Shown here: positions 28,301 to 35,868 of the stretch, piece by piece
How the letters are laid out: every line of letters starts with the position of its first letter
Numbering within the stretch: the stretch's first letter is position 1
Assembly: GCA_020632665.1 (NCBI GenBank)
Contig: JACKFC010000011.1
Location: forward strand, 1-64,000
Direction of reading: 5' to 3'
Length of the DNA: 64,000 bases
From: Deltaproteobacteria bacterium
GTDB taxonomy: Bacteria > Myxococcota_A > UBA9042
Position numbers and translations under genes: made by a program
The notes under the pieces: generated by a model
Seen by the model: only the letters and a program-made list of their open reading frames with translations
Told to the model about the DNA's origin: nothing
The model's database searches: none

Positions 28301-29382
28301 TTCGATGCGGCGAAGGAGAGATCGACGTCGAACGAGCCGTTGAGCTTGAGCGATGTCGTGGCGACCTCGGCTCCGTCGACGTAGACCTTGATCGCGCCGA
28401 TATCGGAGGCGGTGAGGGTCGTCGCGGTGCCCACCAGGGTCACTTGCACGCCGTCGGACGCGTCGCCGTTGGCGTCGTCAGCGAGCGTGAGCGTTTCCTT
28501 CGCCGGTGAGACGAACGCGACTTCGGGCTTGTCGGTGGTCACGGTGACGTCCTGCGCCGCCGACTTGCCCTCGGGACGATCGCTGTGCGCCTGGTCCTCG
28601 ACAACCGCGACGACGGAGGCCTTCGCGCCATTGAGGCCGGTATCGCTCGAGGCGATCGTCGCCACGATCGTCGCCTTGCCGCCGCTCAACGCGACTTTCT
28701 CGGTGTCGGAGACCTTACCGGCAGTGTCGGTCACCGTCAGGTAGGCGTGGGTGCAGTCGGTGGTCGCAGTGGTGACCGTGAAGGCGGCCTGGAAGCCGGC
28801 CTTCGCGGTGTCGGCGTCCTCGCTGAGACAACCGGTGACCGGCACCAGCGCGGCGTTGCAGGCGTTGCCGCAATTGAGGAGCACGGACTTGTTGGAGACG
28901 ACATCGGCCCCGGAGACCGTGGCGCGAACGCCGAGGTTCAACTGCACGGCGGAGCACGGCATCGTCACCTTGTCGATGCGGGCGCTGCCGCCAGTCATCG
29001 TCGCCTTGCCGCCGGAGGCGCCACCGACGAGGACTTCGACCTCGGTACCGTCCGGGACGTTCTTACCCGTCACGATCACGTCGAGCTGGAAGCCGGCGTC
29101 TTCGAGCGTGTCGTACTTGTCCATCGAGAGGTCGAAGATCGCAGCGTTGATCGGATCGACCAGCGACGGCCCCTTCTTGTGCTCGACCGAGAACGTGAGC
29201 GTAGCGGACGGAGTCGCATCCACGCCGCCGATGTCACCGCCGGCATCGGCGCCGGTGTCGGTATCGGCGCCAGCCGCGTCGGACTTGACCTGGCCGACTG
29301 GCTCGTCGTCACCGCAGCCGGTCAGCGCGGTCGCCAAGGCGAGGCCGACAATGAGCAGGCGGAAGGAGATTCGGGACAACAT
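22330..29382 (-). CDS. Giant Ig-repeat lipoprotein with C-terminal FG-GAP region
   Basis: A 2350-residue secreted lipoprotein. The signal MLSRISFRLLIVGLALATAL ends in the lipobox LTGC, followed by an Asp/Thr/Gly linker. The bulk, about residues 60-1850, is a chain of beta-sandwich modules with recurring patterns such as DGTYTLTLGASDAFGN, NAIVATATDSLGN and DAAGNTTTW, typical of bacterial Ig-like domains. The last 500 residues contain FG-GAP/integrin-type calcium-binding repeats (GDVNGDGLGDVKIG, DVNGDGIQDLVVS, GDFNGDGLPDAIVS) that should form a beta-propeller. It is predicted to be an outer-membrane-anchored surface adhesin or scaffold. It lies between the pqqD-like gene (177 bases upstream) and the precursor peptide gene (39 bases downstream) on the same strand, which is unusual for a peptide-maturation locus. 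Confidence 0.85.
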   Translation of the reverse strand: MLSRISFRLLIVGLALATALTGCGDDEPVGQVKSDAAGADTDTGADAGGDIGGVDATPSATLTFSVEHKKGPSLVDPINAAIFDLSMDKYDTLEDAGFQLDVIVTGKNVPDGTEVEVLVGGASGGKATMTGGSARIDKVTMPCSAVQLNLGVRATVSGADVVSNKSVLLNCGNACNAALVPVTGCLSEDADTAKAGFQAAFTVTTATTDCTHAYLTVTDTAGKVSDTEKVALSGGKATIVATIASSDTGLNGAKASVVAVVEDQAHSDRPEGKSAAQDVTVTTDKPEVAFVSPAKETLTLADDANGDASDGVQVTLVGTATTLTASDIGAIKVYVDGAEVATTSLKLNGSFDVDLSFAASKTYAVKVTATNGCGLVGEVEKSFTVIANKANLTITSPATGSVLLAKDDVNTATTLTYDTSFSVALQDALDGASIGIYCRKNEAGSAYGVAAVGKAQVVGGAGVVEVPVSIVTGVYGTSVVCIARDDAQNPAESLPVAVTLAIPPPCMTIQLPADGFVTAAASLAVGATATGLDGAVVEAKVQLVGGATFIDTPVSKIANGSFTASVALQVGSPPVVLPDGTYTLTLGASDAFGNDVADGSCSSLTRTFSLDRTPPKLALALPTKTVLDPLVDPDTNDVALGYQTKVTYSLSGEPATATSKVCLVVNSFPLPCQTIVGNGQVAFGSVPLQPGSNAIVATATDSLGNKSNPVTTNITLQSNAVVVGWTEPLAGTVVATNSVKVQVKVTGQKTSAPVLGATGLLILNGAEMPAVAFSEVGGGVYEATVTDLQPGANILQVVMTPSTGADEGVSPQLSVVYKTSKPTVAFSALKDGEVVNLASGKCVAGLKDCISNIGITTTSVSDGVEAKLEIVCGLPGSSTVTTVATVAGGTASFVSQTLPHGTSCTLRATVTDEAGQQATPAVAKITIDRVAPVLYGIVPPKTSFLALDDIDGNAANGVQANLVFSFDGVPSSSPLTLSVYKGDTQISNKTISNHVGAAEGTKKSVNLGTVSMPDGSDIKLQVTASDAAGNTTTWTQIFSVVASAPEVRISGPGAGTLGSCKSNSDCAASEFCYLSKCTVPWPKLAVRSLSVAVLGVLPGSTLRVCSNSPTATGAACAKAGTKQLGESQTLQAYSAVVDLKSAPDALHEVHAELLPTGLDAAVAANWVLSDTSNIATTRSRRLLIDSIAPTLKSVLPPTAAGVPATCLAKASQSKLDGGAPGGSFSFAATTTGEDARIDIVTGGSVVGTASTTNNVAGVSIKLTKEGSTSLVAIATDAVGNEAAPVVVGTYDVNTIVPIGAFTAPSKATLNGADGLDIAISSADVDTEGAPVILKDGGTTIGSVAMASGTASFTHALYGTLTDGEHTLTATISDTCANTSIVATIPAKISVDTVAPTASIANPTDLQAFGDADDASVASGYQVAVTFGTSGASTWGLTLGVECDDTFANCASFNPVSTGTVTNDGANEPTVSVTIPFGTSANYVLRLVATDAVGNKTTIDRKFKVSLTGCLVTVKGLPADGKLNTAACATPGSDCASVTANVTAEYLGPCGAVDALKFYVGGSEVASKSPVDAKASADIVIADGVDTSVEVKAYAGTTEGGASGPISLQADLKNPTVAFVAGTVAGKSTPAGGSTVAVAKAADLDVGKNGHQLHLLLSTTDSGLSGGALVSLEEVSGTATNATSSLTLPLVFGANGTVATEIKFLDLAQDKTSTIRATVKDAAGNTATADITIQVDWTPPAAITLADFGDGDINPRRPFAKLSFKAVADNGNAGTAAAKYEVVYSTSEITDATTFGSACAVTSLAATKVPSPAAPGADESIIVEGPDPRADSDSCKFGPLSDNGKSKYFFAVRAIDAAGNVGAISNVVSTDAIRLRYAKISSSVAPWNSAALYQRAGGIGDVNGDGLGDVKIGAASGGKFCVIYGHANSDSTVSDLDIQAKSASTHTCFDNTLAMGREFITGIDVNGDGIQDLVVSVGEGTNVDREVQIFLGQQGKAISTTPDVTITGIYSNLTQGIRALASAGNFNGDVSGSGKAVEDIVLWVPSKGDEPDRVYVIPGNASWTVGANKTINITVEGDRAANNVLRITRTDSVGSPGFGRMAASVGNMLTDGDGTGQQYEDLAISQFSGLTQIYVLKGRPWTGAADLTLTGDLDGAGNADATAVVVRPHNTGPDNFSSPIRVDFDGDAVPDLAAMHAPSSGANWLYWCSGKVIAQNLGKVLTLNQSQVPGDTTLLSNVAGYASEVWASPIVPVGDFFDQGDGTIAIMGGRPFNAPGGRTAMVFRAAQKRSTSPTPDIPSYNVDDVFMTHPFVAGAATLGAFSFSGVGDFNGDGLPDAIVSTQSEGYAILIY

Positions 29383-29559
29383 CTGCGCTCCTCTCTGGGA
29401 CGTGATCGCACCGCTGTACGATCTGACTTCGTCCCCTTTACTCGAACACCAGGGGGTTGCCGTGCCTCGGTCGAACGTCTCCGCGCGGACGCACGGACCC
29501 GGTCACCCGAGGTTTTCGCAAGGGGAGTCTGCCAGGAAGCCCGCGCGCCGGCAAACCCC

Positions 29560-29847
29560 TCAGGACGCGACCTCGTGCGCGATACCCCGCGCTGCCAGCG
29601 TTGCAACGAAGGTCTCGACATCGTGCCGAATTGTCGCCACTTCGGCATCGAATCGAGGGGCCAGTGCGTCGGTCAACTCGGCGACCGAATGCGGGCGCTC
29701 GGCCAGCAATCGCAAGACCGAAACGCCGCTCCTGGCGGCGATTCGATGCATCGCTCGGTCGGCAGTCACGATGAAGAACTCGCCGTCCACCTCGCGCCGG
29801 GCGGCGTCGTCGCGCAGTCGGTATCGAATCTCGTTGTTCTCTTCCAT
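29560..29847 (-). CDS. PqqD-like peptide carrier (RRE)
   Basis: A 95-residue protein starting MEENNEIRYRLRDDAARREV. It shows the PqqD-type winged-helix pattern: YRLRDDAARREVDGEFFIVT strands, MHRIAARSGVSVLRLLAERP, HSVAELTDALAPRFD, and a final helix DVETFVATLAARGI. PqqD domains bind the leader of a precursor peptide and present it to a radical SAM enzyme. The matching enzyme and peptide are encoded 7 kb downstream on the same strand, beyond the giant lipoprotein gene. The frame is open upstream into the 171-base repeat, but the family length and conserved N-terminus favour ATG 29847. The residue order suggests the PqqD group found with HPr-kinase-like proteins. Confidence 0.75.
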   Translation of the reverse strand: MEENNEIRYRLRDDAARREVDGEFFIVTADRAMHRIAARSGVSVLRLLAERPHSVAELTDALAPRFDAEVATIRHDVETFVATLAARGIAHEVAS

Positions 29848-29941
29848 CTGGGACCTCGGCGCACCTGCGCAAGCCCGTGCTAGGTTGCCGGAGTCGCGAT
29901 CGCGGATCAATGCGCGACGGCGATCGTCGCCGTGAGGTGGC

Positions 29942-30112
29942 CTAGAGACGCGATCAAGAAGTCGCCGCGGGCGACTTCTTGATGCGGCTCGTGGAGGGGG
30001 AAGGTTCGCGAGAACCACGCTTCTCGCGACCTGGGGGCGCCTAGCCCCCCAGAGAACAGAAGAGAGACTCGGCCAGAAAATGCGACACTGCATTTTCTGG
30101 CCGAGTCTCTAG
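29942..30112. repeat. 171-base hairpin-rich repeat element, copy 2
   Basis: Same length as copy 1 at 13614-13784, with about ten substitutions and no gaps in my alignment. It starts CTAGAGACGCGA and ends GAGTCTCTAG. Here two hairpins are perfect: ATCAAGAAGTCGCC with its complement across three bases (29953-29983), and a 21-base stem at 30063-30110. It lies between tsaB and the pqqD-like gene. The terminal CTAG again carries the stop codon of the preceding minus-strand gene, tsaB. It has no coding capacity of its own that makes sense. I infer a MITE/REP-like mobile element. Confidence 0.85.
30063..30110 (-). terminator. 21-base-pair hairpin directly after tsaB stop
   Basis: Arms at 30063-30083 and 30090-30110 are perfectly complementary with a six-base loop GACACT. 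On the minus strand the stem starts within the tsaB stop codon and is followed by a pyrimidine-rich run (CTCTTCTGTTCTC) rather than a true U-tract. It could act as a transcription terminator or mRNA-stability structure separating tsaB from the pqqD-led locus. It is part of the 171-base repeat, so any such role would be acquired. In copy 1 the corresponding stem has mismatches in its outer part. Confidence 0.4.
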
Positions 30113-30786
30113 CCGTTGCGGACTGGAAGCTGTCCATCCGGGAGTTGAACGCCACCCTTGCGCTCGGCCTCGGAAACGCCGACGTAGATCGGCTCGCTGC
30201 CTCGCCGTTGGCTCGGGTCGCAGGCGACCGCCATCACCGCCACCAAATCGGGGAGGTCGACCGACGTGAATGGTCGCGACGAGGCCGCGCGCAGGCCCGT
30301 GGCGAGGCCGCTGGCGACCACCAACGTGTGAGCGCCGATCGCCTCGTCCAGCGCCGTGATGGGCAATTCCCGCGCGTCGACGCCCGGCACATCGAGGTAG
30401 GCGTGCCGCGGCCGCGCCGGCAAGGCGACGGCCACGTCCGGATCGCCGACGAGCCGACGCGCGACGTCGAAGGAGGCGACGCCGACCAAGGGGACGCCGT
30501 CGACGAATGCGAGCGTGCGGGCGACGGCCAAGCCGAGTCGAACGCCGGTGAACGAACCCGGTCCGAGCTCGGCGACGACGCCGACCAAGGCCTCGGGAGC
30601 TGCGGCACGGAGTAGCGCGTCCACTTGTGCGAGGCTCTGCCGCGCAGCCCCCCGCCGCCACTGCTGTCGATGCTGCTCGACCGGCGTGGCCACGCCGTCG
30701 ACGAGGCGAAACAAGCCGGCGGACTCGACGTCGGTGACGGTCGAGAGGGCCAGCCAGAGGCCGTCGTCGAGGGTGCGTTCGGCCAT
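30109..30786 (-). CDS. tsaB: tRNA threonylcarbamoyladenosine biosynthesis protein TsaB
   Basis: A 225-residue protein of the ASKHA fold that activates TsaD in forming t6A37 of ANN-decoding tRNAs. The family signature GPGSFTGVRLGLAVARTLAF is present around residues 75-94. Upstream are a WLALSTVTDVESAGLF strand and QSLAQVDALLRAA; downstream is PLVGVASFDVARRL. Length is normal for TsaB. The usual N-terminal DTS reads STV here, a mild deviation. It starts six bases after rseP ends, so the two are co-transcribed. Its TAG stop lies in the terminal CTAG of the 171-base repeat, so the last residues may have been altered by the insertion. Confidence 0.85.
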   Translation of the reverse strand: MAERTLDDGLWLALSTVTDVESAGLFRLVDGVATPVEQHRQQWRRGAARQSLAQVDALLRAAAPEALVGVVAELGPGSFTGVRLGLAVARTLAFVDGVPLVGVASFDVARRLVGDPDVAVALPARPRHAYLDVPGVDARELPITALDEAIGAHTLVVASGLATGLRAASSRPFTSVDLPDLVAVMAVACDPSQRRGSEPIYVGVSEAERKGGVQLPDGQLPVRNG

Positions 30787-30792
30787 CGGGCG

Positions 30793-32532
30793 CTAGTTGG
30801 CGAAGGTCGCGATGAGCCGCTGCACGTCGTTCTTCATCACCACGACGAAGAGCAGACCGAGGAAGGTCATGCCGACGTAGGCCGCCACCATGCGGGTCCG
30901 TAGGCTGACCGGCTCGCGCCGCACGGCCTCGATCGCGAGGAAGAAGAGGTGCCCACCGTCGGCGATCGGGATCGGCAATAGGTTGAGGATGGCGAGGTTG
31001 ACCGAGAGCCAGACCATCAGCTTGAAGAAATAGCCCCAGCCGAGGTCTGCCGTGCGCGAAGCCAGCTGCGCCATGAAGATCGGACCGCCGACTTCCTTGA
31101 CCGGCACGTGGCCGCGGAAGAGTCCCGCGACGGTCAGCAACGTCACGCGGAGCGCCTCCTGCATCTCGTCGGCGGTCTGGTGGGCGGCGTAGACCAGCGG
31201 CGCCGGGTTGTCGATGAGCTCCGGTGCCTCGTAGCGCTGCATCGGCCCCGCCCCGAAGCGCAGCTTGGGCCGCCCCGTCGCATCGAGGACGACCGCGACG
31301 GTGAGCGGAACCTGCAGCTCGCGAGCCGCTCCGCCGTCGGCGCGACGGATCGTCAGCGTATACGGATCGCCGAGGCCAGCGCGAATATGGGCGAGCAGCT
31401 CGTCGCCCTCGAGCCCACGGGCCGCGTCATCGGCACGCGCATCGTCGAAGCGCTTGCGCAGCCGCTCGTGCACGGTGAGGAAGCTACCGACGGGATCGCC
31501 GTCGATGGCGAGCACTTCGTCGCCGACGCGGAGGCCTGCGCTCACGGCCGGCGAATCCGCCTCGAGATAGCCGACGACGCGCTGCGCTGGCTCCAGCCCG
31601 AGCTCCATCATCGGCGCCGCGCGCAGGCGCACGTCACGGGCGGCTGCGAGATCGTGCAGCTCGCCGTCGTGGGCCTTGATCGCGGCTTCGTCGAGCGGCG
31701 CGTCGTGGCGCGGCGGGGCGACGCGGAGCGTGACGTCCCGGCCCTTGGCGGCGATCAGCGCGGCCTGCAGCTCCCAACTCCGGCGCGTCGCCTTGCCGTC
31801 GACCTCGATGATGCGCTCACCGCTGCGCAGGCCGGCGGCGAACGCGGGCCCATCCGGGCGGACCTGGACGATCGCGGCCTGGCCGTCCGGCAGCACCTGG
31901 ATCCGGCCGACCGTGTCGATGACGCCGATCTCGGGCAGGCGCATATCGCGACGCGCCTCGGGCTCGAGCCACAGCGTCTCTTTCTTGCCGTCGCGTTCGA
32001 CGACTGCCGTCACGCGCTTGCCGGGACGCGCGGTCACGACGCGGCGCAAGTCCATGAAGGTCGGCGTCGGCTCGTCGTCGATCGAGAGCACGCGGTCACC
32101 GCTGCGCAGCCCGGCCTGATCGGCAGGACCACCAGGCAGCACGGTGCCGATGCGGCTCGAGACGACCTGACCGTCGCTGATCATCGAGCCACCGAAGAGG
32201 ATCGCGATCGGCAGCAGCAGGTTGGCGATCGGTCCGGCAGCGACGATCAGCGAGCGGCGCCATACCGGCTTGGCAGCAAACGAATCCGGGGGCGGAGGGC
32301 CGTCGTCGTCGCCGCCCGTGGGATCGTCGCCCAACATCCGGACGAAGCCGCCAAGCGGCAGCGCGCGAATCGCGTATTCCGTGCCGTCTTTGGTCCAGGC
32401 CGCGACGACCGGGCCAAAGCCGATCGAGAACGACAGGACCCGTACCCCCATCCAACGCGCGACCAAGAAGTGGCCAAGCTCGTGGAAGAGCACCAGCGGG
32501 ACGAGCAGAAGGAGGAAGTGGACGACGAACAT
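30793..32532 (-). CDS. rseP: Site-2 intramembrane metalloprotease RseP, three PDZ-like domains
   Basis: A 579-residue inner-membrane zinc protease that cleaves transmembrane anti-sigma factors and signal peptides. The zinc motif HELGH is at 17-21 in the first helix. The third ligand motif NLLPIPIADGGH is near residue 520, and the GFGP / RALPLGGFVRM region follows the first helix. Between the helices are three PDZ-like repeats (AGLRSGDRVLSIDDEP, AGLRSGERIIEVDGK, AGLRVGDEVLAIDGDP), one more than the usual two, which explains the length above the 450 residues of E. coli RseP. No bamA or dxr lies beside it; tsaB follows. Confidence 0.9.
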   Translation of the reverse strand: MFVVHFLLLLVPLVLFHELGHFLVARWMGVRVLSFSIGFGPVVAAWTKDGTEYAIRALPLGGFVRMLGDDPTGGDDDGPPPPDSFAAKPVWRRSLIVAAGPIANLLLPIAILFGGSMISDGQVVSSRIGTVLPGGPADQAGLRSGDRVLSIDDEPTPTFMDLRRVVTARPGKRVTAVVERDGKKETLWLEPEARRDMRLPEIGVIDTVGRIQVLPDGQAAIVQVRPDGPAFAAGLRSGERIIEVDGKATRRSWELQAALIAAKGRDVTLRVAPPRHDAPLDEAAIKAHDGELHDLAAARDVRLRAAPMMELGLEPAQRVVGYLEADSPAVSAGLRVGDEVLAIDGDPVGSFLTVHERLRKRFDDARADDAARGLEGDELLAHIRAGLGDPYTLTIRRADGGAARELQVPLTVAVVLDATGRPKLRFGAGPMQRYEAPELIDNPAPLVYAAHQTADEMQEALRVTLLTVAGLFRGHVPVKEVGGPIFMAQLASRTADLGWGYFFKLMVWLSVNLAILNLLPIPIADGGHLFFLAIEAVRREPVSLRTRMVAAYVGMTFLGLLFVVVMKNDVQRLIATFAN

Positions 32533-32700
32533 GCGATCTCGCTGTGGCCGACCGGCCGCGGGGCGTGCACGCTACACGCTCTGTGCGAGCGCCGCACCCC
32601 CTGTCACAACCCGTCGCACCTTCGATGGATTCCTGGGCCTGCTTGATGCGGCGCGCCGACGCCGCTACACCCCCGCCGGCGAAGCGGCCGGAGGCAGACG

Positions 32701-35700
32701 ATGCATAGACACCTGAACCACTTCTCGGCCCGGACCCATCGCGTGCTGCTCGGCCTCGGATGCCTGATTGCGCTCGGCCTGACGCTCAGCACGCGGCCCG
32801 CTGACGCGTGTGGCCCGCTGACCTTGCCGGACGGATTCACCATCGTCAGCGCCGAGGTCGACGGAACGTCGGCGCGCATTCACGTCGTCGTGGACTGGCA
32901 AGCGCTGCAACGCCTGCACGTCGAAGAGTGGGAGCTGGAACGGCTGAGCCGCGCCGCCCTGGCCTCGCTGGCCGACACCGACGTCCGCTCCGCCCGCCTG
33001 CTCGCGCGACCTCTCGGCGCAGAGGATGAGGTCGACGTCGTGACGTTGCTCCTGCCGATCGCGCCGCCGCGCCCGACTCCGACAGAGGACGACGCTCCAC
33101 CGCCGGGTGCGCTGCGCAGCCACGGCGGCGTGGCGACGCCGGGTGCGCCCGGCCCTGGGGTGCTGGCCGGCAAGACGATCTACCTGAGCCCCGGACACGG
33201 CTGGTATTGGTCTGCCACACTCGGACGCTGGGCGTCCCAGCGCGGCAATACCCACGATATCGTCGAGGACTTCGTCAACGCGGAGGGGGCGGTCCATTTC
33301 CTCGAACCGCTGCTGCGCGGGGCCGGCGCCCAGGTCATCGGCGTGCGTGAACTCGATACCAACGCGGCCCAGGTCATCATCGACGACGGCGACGGCGAGA
33401 GTGGCGCTGGTGCCGGCTACTCCGAGACCGGGACTTGGGCGCAGGGCGGCGACAAAGGCTTCGGCAACAACACGGCCCCCTACGCCAACGGCGAGAATCC
33501 GTTCGCGCTCGGCAGCTACCGGACCGCCGCAGCCTCGGCGACTGCGACGGCCAGCGCGCGCTATGTGCCCGTCATCCCGGCCCCGGGCTTGTATCGGGTC
33601 ACGATTGGGTGGCGTTCGGGGACCAACCGGGTCCAAGACGCGCGCGTGGTGGTGCGCCATGCCGGCGGCGTCGCCACCTTCCGCGTCGACCAGACCAAGC
33701 ACGGCCAGAGTTGGTGGCCACTCGGCACGTTCCGCTTCGCAGCGGGGATTGACCCCGACCATGGCGCGGTCGAGATTTGGAACGACACCGAAGGCGATCC
33801 CACGGGCAAGGTGGTCGTCGCGGACGTGGTTCGGTTCGGCGGCGGGATGGGCGAGATCGCGCGCGGCGACGGAAAGGCACCAGCGGCAGCGCCGACGACG
33901 CTGCGTCCGCGCTGGGAGAGCGCTGCGCGCTACTACACCCAGTTCGCTGGTGCGCCGCCGAATGTCTGGGACAGCAGCAGCGCCGACAACAACGACGACG
34001 TGACCTCGCGATCCCGCTACGCCGGTTGGCATCAGGAGCCCGGAGACGACGCGGTCTACCTCTCCTGGCACTCGAACGCGCCCGATCCAGGCCGTGGCAC
34101 CTCGACCTATATCTACGGTCCGAACCCGCCCGACGGCAGCAAGAACTACCAGGCAACCAAGGGTTCGCTGGAGCTCGGAGGCTGGCTGCAGAAGACCATC
34201 GTCGCGGACATCCGCTCGGACTTCGACCCGAATTGGAAGGATCGCGGGCTCTATTCGGCGTATTTCGGCGAGGTGAATCCGAATCACAACCCCAAGATGC
34301 CGGCCGCGTTGGTGGAGGCTGCGTTCCACTCGACCAAGGCAGACGCGGACTTCCTCCGCGAGCCACGGTTCCGCTACCTCCTGGCGCGGGCGATGACCAA
34401 GGCCATCATCGGCTACTTCACCGAGCGCGACGGCAAGGCCTTCGCGCTGCCGCCCGAGCCGCCGACCCACGTCGCGCTGCGCGTGGAGGGCGACGGGGCC
34501 ATTTTGCGGCTCCGCGCTGGCGCCATCGGTGGGGCCGCGGGCCATGCGCCGACACACTTCGCGATCGAGCGATGGAACGGCGCCGCCTTCGCCCACGTCG
34601 AGACGGTCGCAGCCGCAGCCGCTCCGGACGCCAACGACACGGTCGTCCCGGTCGACGGTGCGACCGACGGTGCGGCAGCGTTCTACCGTGCGCGCGCGCT
34701 GAACGCGGCCGGCGTGAGCCTGCCGAGCGCAGTGCTGGGCGTCGCGAATGGCTGCCCCGGCGCCCCGCGGGCCTTGGCCGTCCAGGGCTTCACCCGGTAC
34801 CAAGCCAGCCAACTTCCGCGCGAGAATCTCGCCGCCTGGTCGCTCGGCCAGGTTCAGCGACTCCGGCCGCTCGAGGTCAATACCTTCGACTACCTGATGC
34901 GGCACGTGGCGGACCTCGCCGCCTCCGGGCTTTCCGTCGACTCGGTCGAGCGCGGCGCTTTCGGCGAGGTGGCGCTCGATGCCTACGCGCTGATCGACTG
35001 GGCCGCCGGCGAGCAGAGCACCAAGGACGGCGTGCTCGACGCCGACGAGCGTTCCACGCTCGGCAAGTGGCTCGACGCCGCTCAGCCGCGGGCGCTGTGG
35101 TTGAGCGGCTCGGAGGTCGGCTGGGCGCTGGGCCAGAAAGGCGACAGCGGCAGCCAAGATTGGCTGGCGACCTTCTTCGGCGCCGCCTACGCCGACGACG
35201 ACGCGGAGACCTATGGGATCGCTCCGGCGACGGGTGCTGCGCTCGCATTTGCCGGCGGCCAATTCGATGACGGCACGGCTGGAACCTACAACGTCGACTG
35301 GCCGGACGTCTTCGCGACCGCCGGCGGCACCGCGGTCTTGGAGTACGCGGGCGGCACGGGCGGGATCGCGGCCATCTCGCATCAGGTCGGCAAGGCCCGG
35401 ACGGTCTTGCTCGGCTTTCCGCTCGAGACGGTGACACCTGCCGCAACCCGCCTCGCGCTGACCAAGGCGCTGCTCACGACCGTCGCCGTCGCGGGAACGG
35501 CGGTCCCCTGCCCCGGTGGCACCAGCGGCGACGGCGGTGGCGGCGACGCGGGCGTGGGTACGGATGCCGGAGCGATCGACGCAGGTTCTGGTGCGGGCGA
35601 TGCCGGAGCGACCGACGCCGATGCCGGCAACGGCGCCGCGGACGGCAACGTCGCGGCGGATGGCGCCAACCTGGACGGTCGCGCTGGTGACGGCATCGGA

Positions 35701-35868
35701 CCCGATCTCGGCGTCGAGATCGCCCAGCCGCGGGCGCCCGACGACGGTTGTGGCTGCTCGATCCGTGGCCGAGCGCGACCGACGACCGGGGCCTGGCTCT
35801 GGCTGCTCGGTTGCCTCTGCGTCCTCACCTTGCGTCGATGGTTTGCCGCGACCCCATCGGAGCCGTAG
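32701..35868 (+). CDS. N-acetylmuramoyl-L-alanine amidase with inserted golvesin-like domain
   Basis: A 1055-residue secreted zinc amidase. After a signal peptide (VLLGLGCLIALGLTLSTRPADA), an Amidase_3 domain begins near residue 155 with the first ligand in LSPGHGWY, then AEGAVHFLEP. It is interrupted by about 130 residues that read as a golvesin/Xly-type module (GYSETGTW, RVTIGWRSGTN, FRVDQTKHG). It resumes with VYLSWHSNAP and the catalytic Glu in LVEAAFHS. An Fn3-like stretch and a large unassigned region follow. The C-terminus is Ala/Gly/Asp-rich, then DDGCGCSIRG, a hydrophobic helix and RR, resembling MYXO-CTERM surface-sorting tails. GGAGG is six bases before the ATG. It cleaves the peptide from murein, probably at the cell surface. 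Confidence 0.85.
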   Translation: MHRHLNHFSARTHRVLLGLGCLIALGLTLSTRPADACGPLTLPDGFTIVSAEVDGTSARIHVVVDWQALQRLHVEEWELERLSRAALASLADTDVRSARLLARPLGAEDEVDVVTLLLPIAPPRPTPTEDDAPPPGALRSHGGVATPGAPGPGVLAGKTIYLSPGHGWYWSATLGRWASQRGNTHDIVEDFVNAEGAVHFLEPLLRGAGAQVIGVRELDTNAAQVIIDDGDGESGAGAGYSETGTWAQGGDKGFGNNTAPYANGENPFALGSYRTAAASATATASARYVPVIPAPGLYRVTIGWRSGTNRVQDARVVVRHAGGVATFRVDQTKHGQSWWPLGTFRFAAGIDPDHGAVEIWNDTEGDPTGKVVVADVVRFGGGMGEIARGDGKAPAAAPTTLRPRWESAARYYTQFAGAPPNVWDSSSADNNDDVTSRSRYAGWHQEPGDDAVYLSWHSNAPDPGRGTSTYIYGPNPPDGSKNYQATKGSLELGGWLQKTIVADIRSDFDPNWKDRGLYSAYFGEVNPNHNPKMPAALVEAAFHSTKADADFLREPRFRYLLARAMTKAIIGYFTERDGKAFALPPEPPTHVALRVEGDGAILRLRAGAIGGAAGHAPTHFAIERWNGAAFAHVETVAAAAAPDANDTVVPVDGATDGAAAFYRARALNAAGVSLPSAVLGVANGCPGAPRALAVQGFTRYQASQLPRENLAAWSLGQVQRLRPLEVNTFDYLMRHVADLAASGLSVDSVERGAFGEVALDAYALIDWAAGEQSTKDGVLDADERSTLGKWLDAAQPRALWLSGSEVGWALGQKGDSGSQDWLATFFGAAYADDDAETYGIAPATGAALAFAGGQFDDGTAGTYNVDWPDVFATAGGTAVLEYAGGTGGIAAISHQVGKARTVLLGFPLETVTPAATRLALTKALLTTVAVAGTAVPCPGGTSGDGGGGDAGVGTDAGAIDAGSGAGDAGATDADAGNGAADGNVAADGANLDGRAGDGIGPDLGVEIAQPRAPDDGCGCSIRGRARPTTGAWLWLLGCLCVLTLRRWFAATPSEP

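Noticed and set aside
29848..30093. N-terminal extension of the PqqD-like protein into the repeat
   Set aside because: PqqD proteins are about 90-95 residues; the extra part is repeat-derived and Arg-rich.
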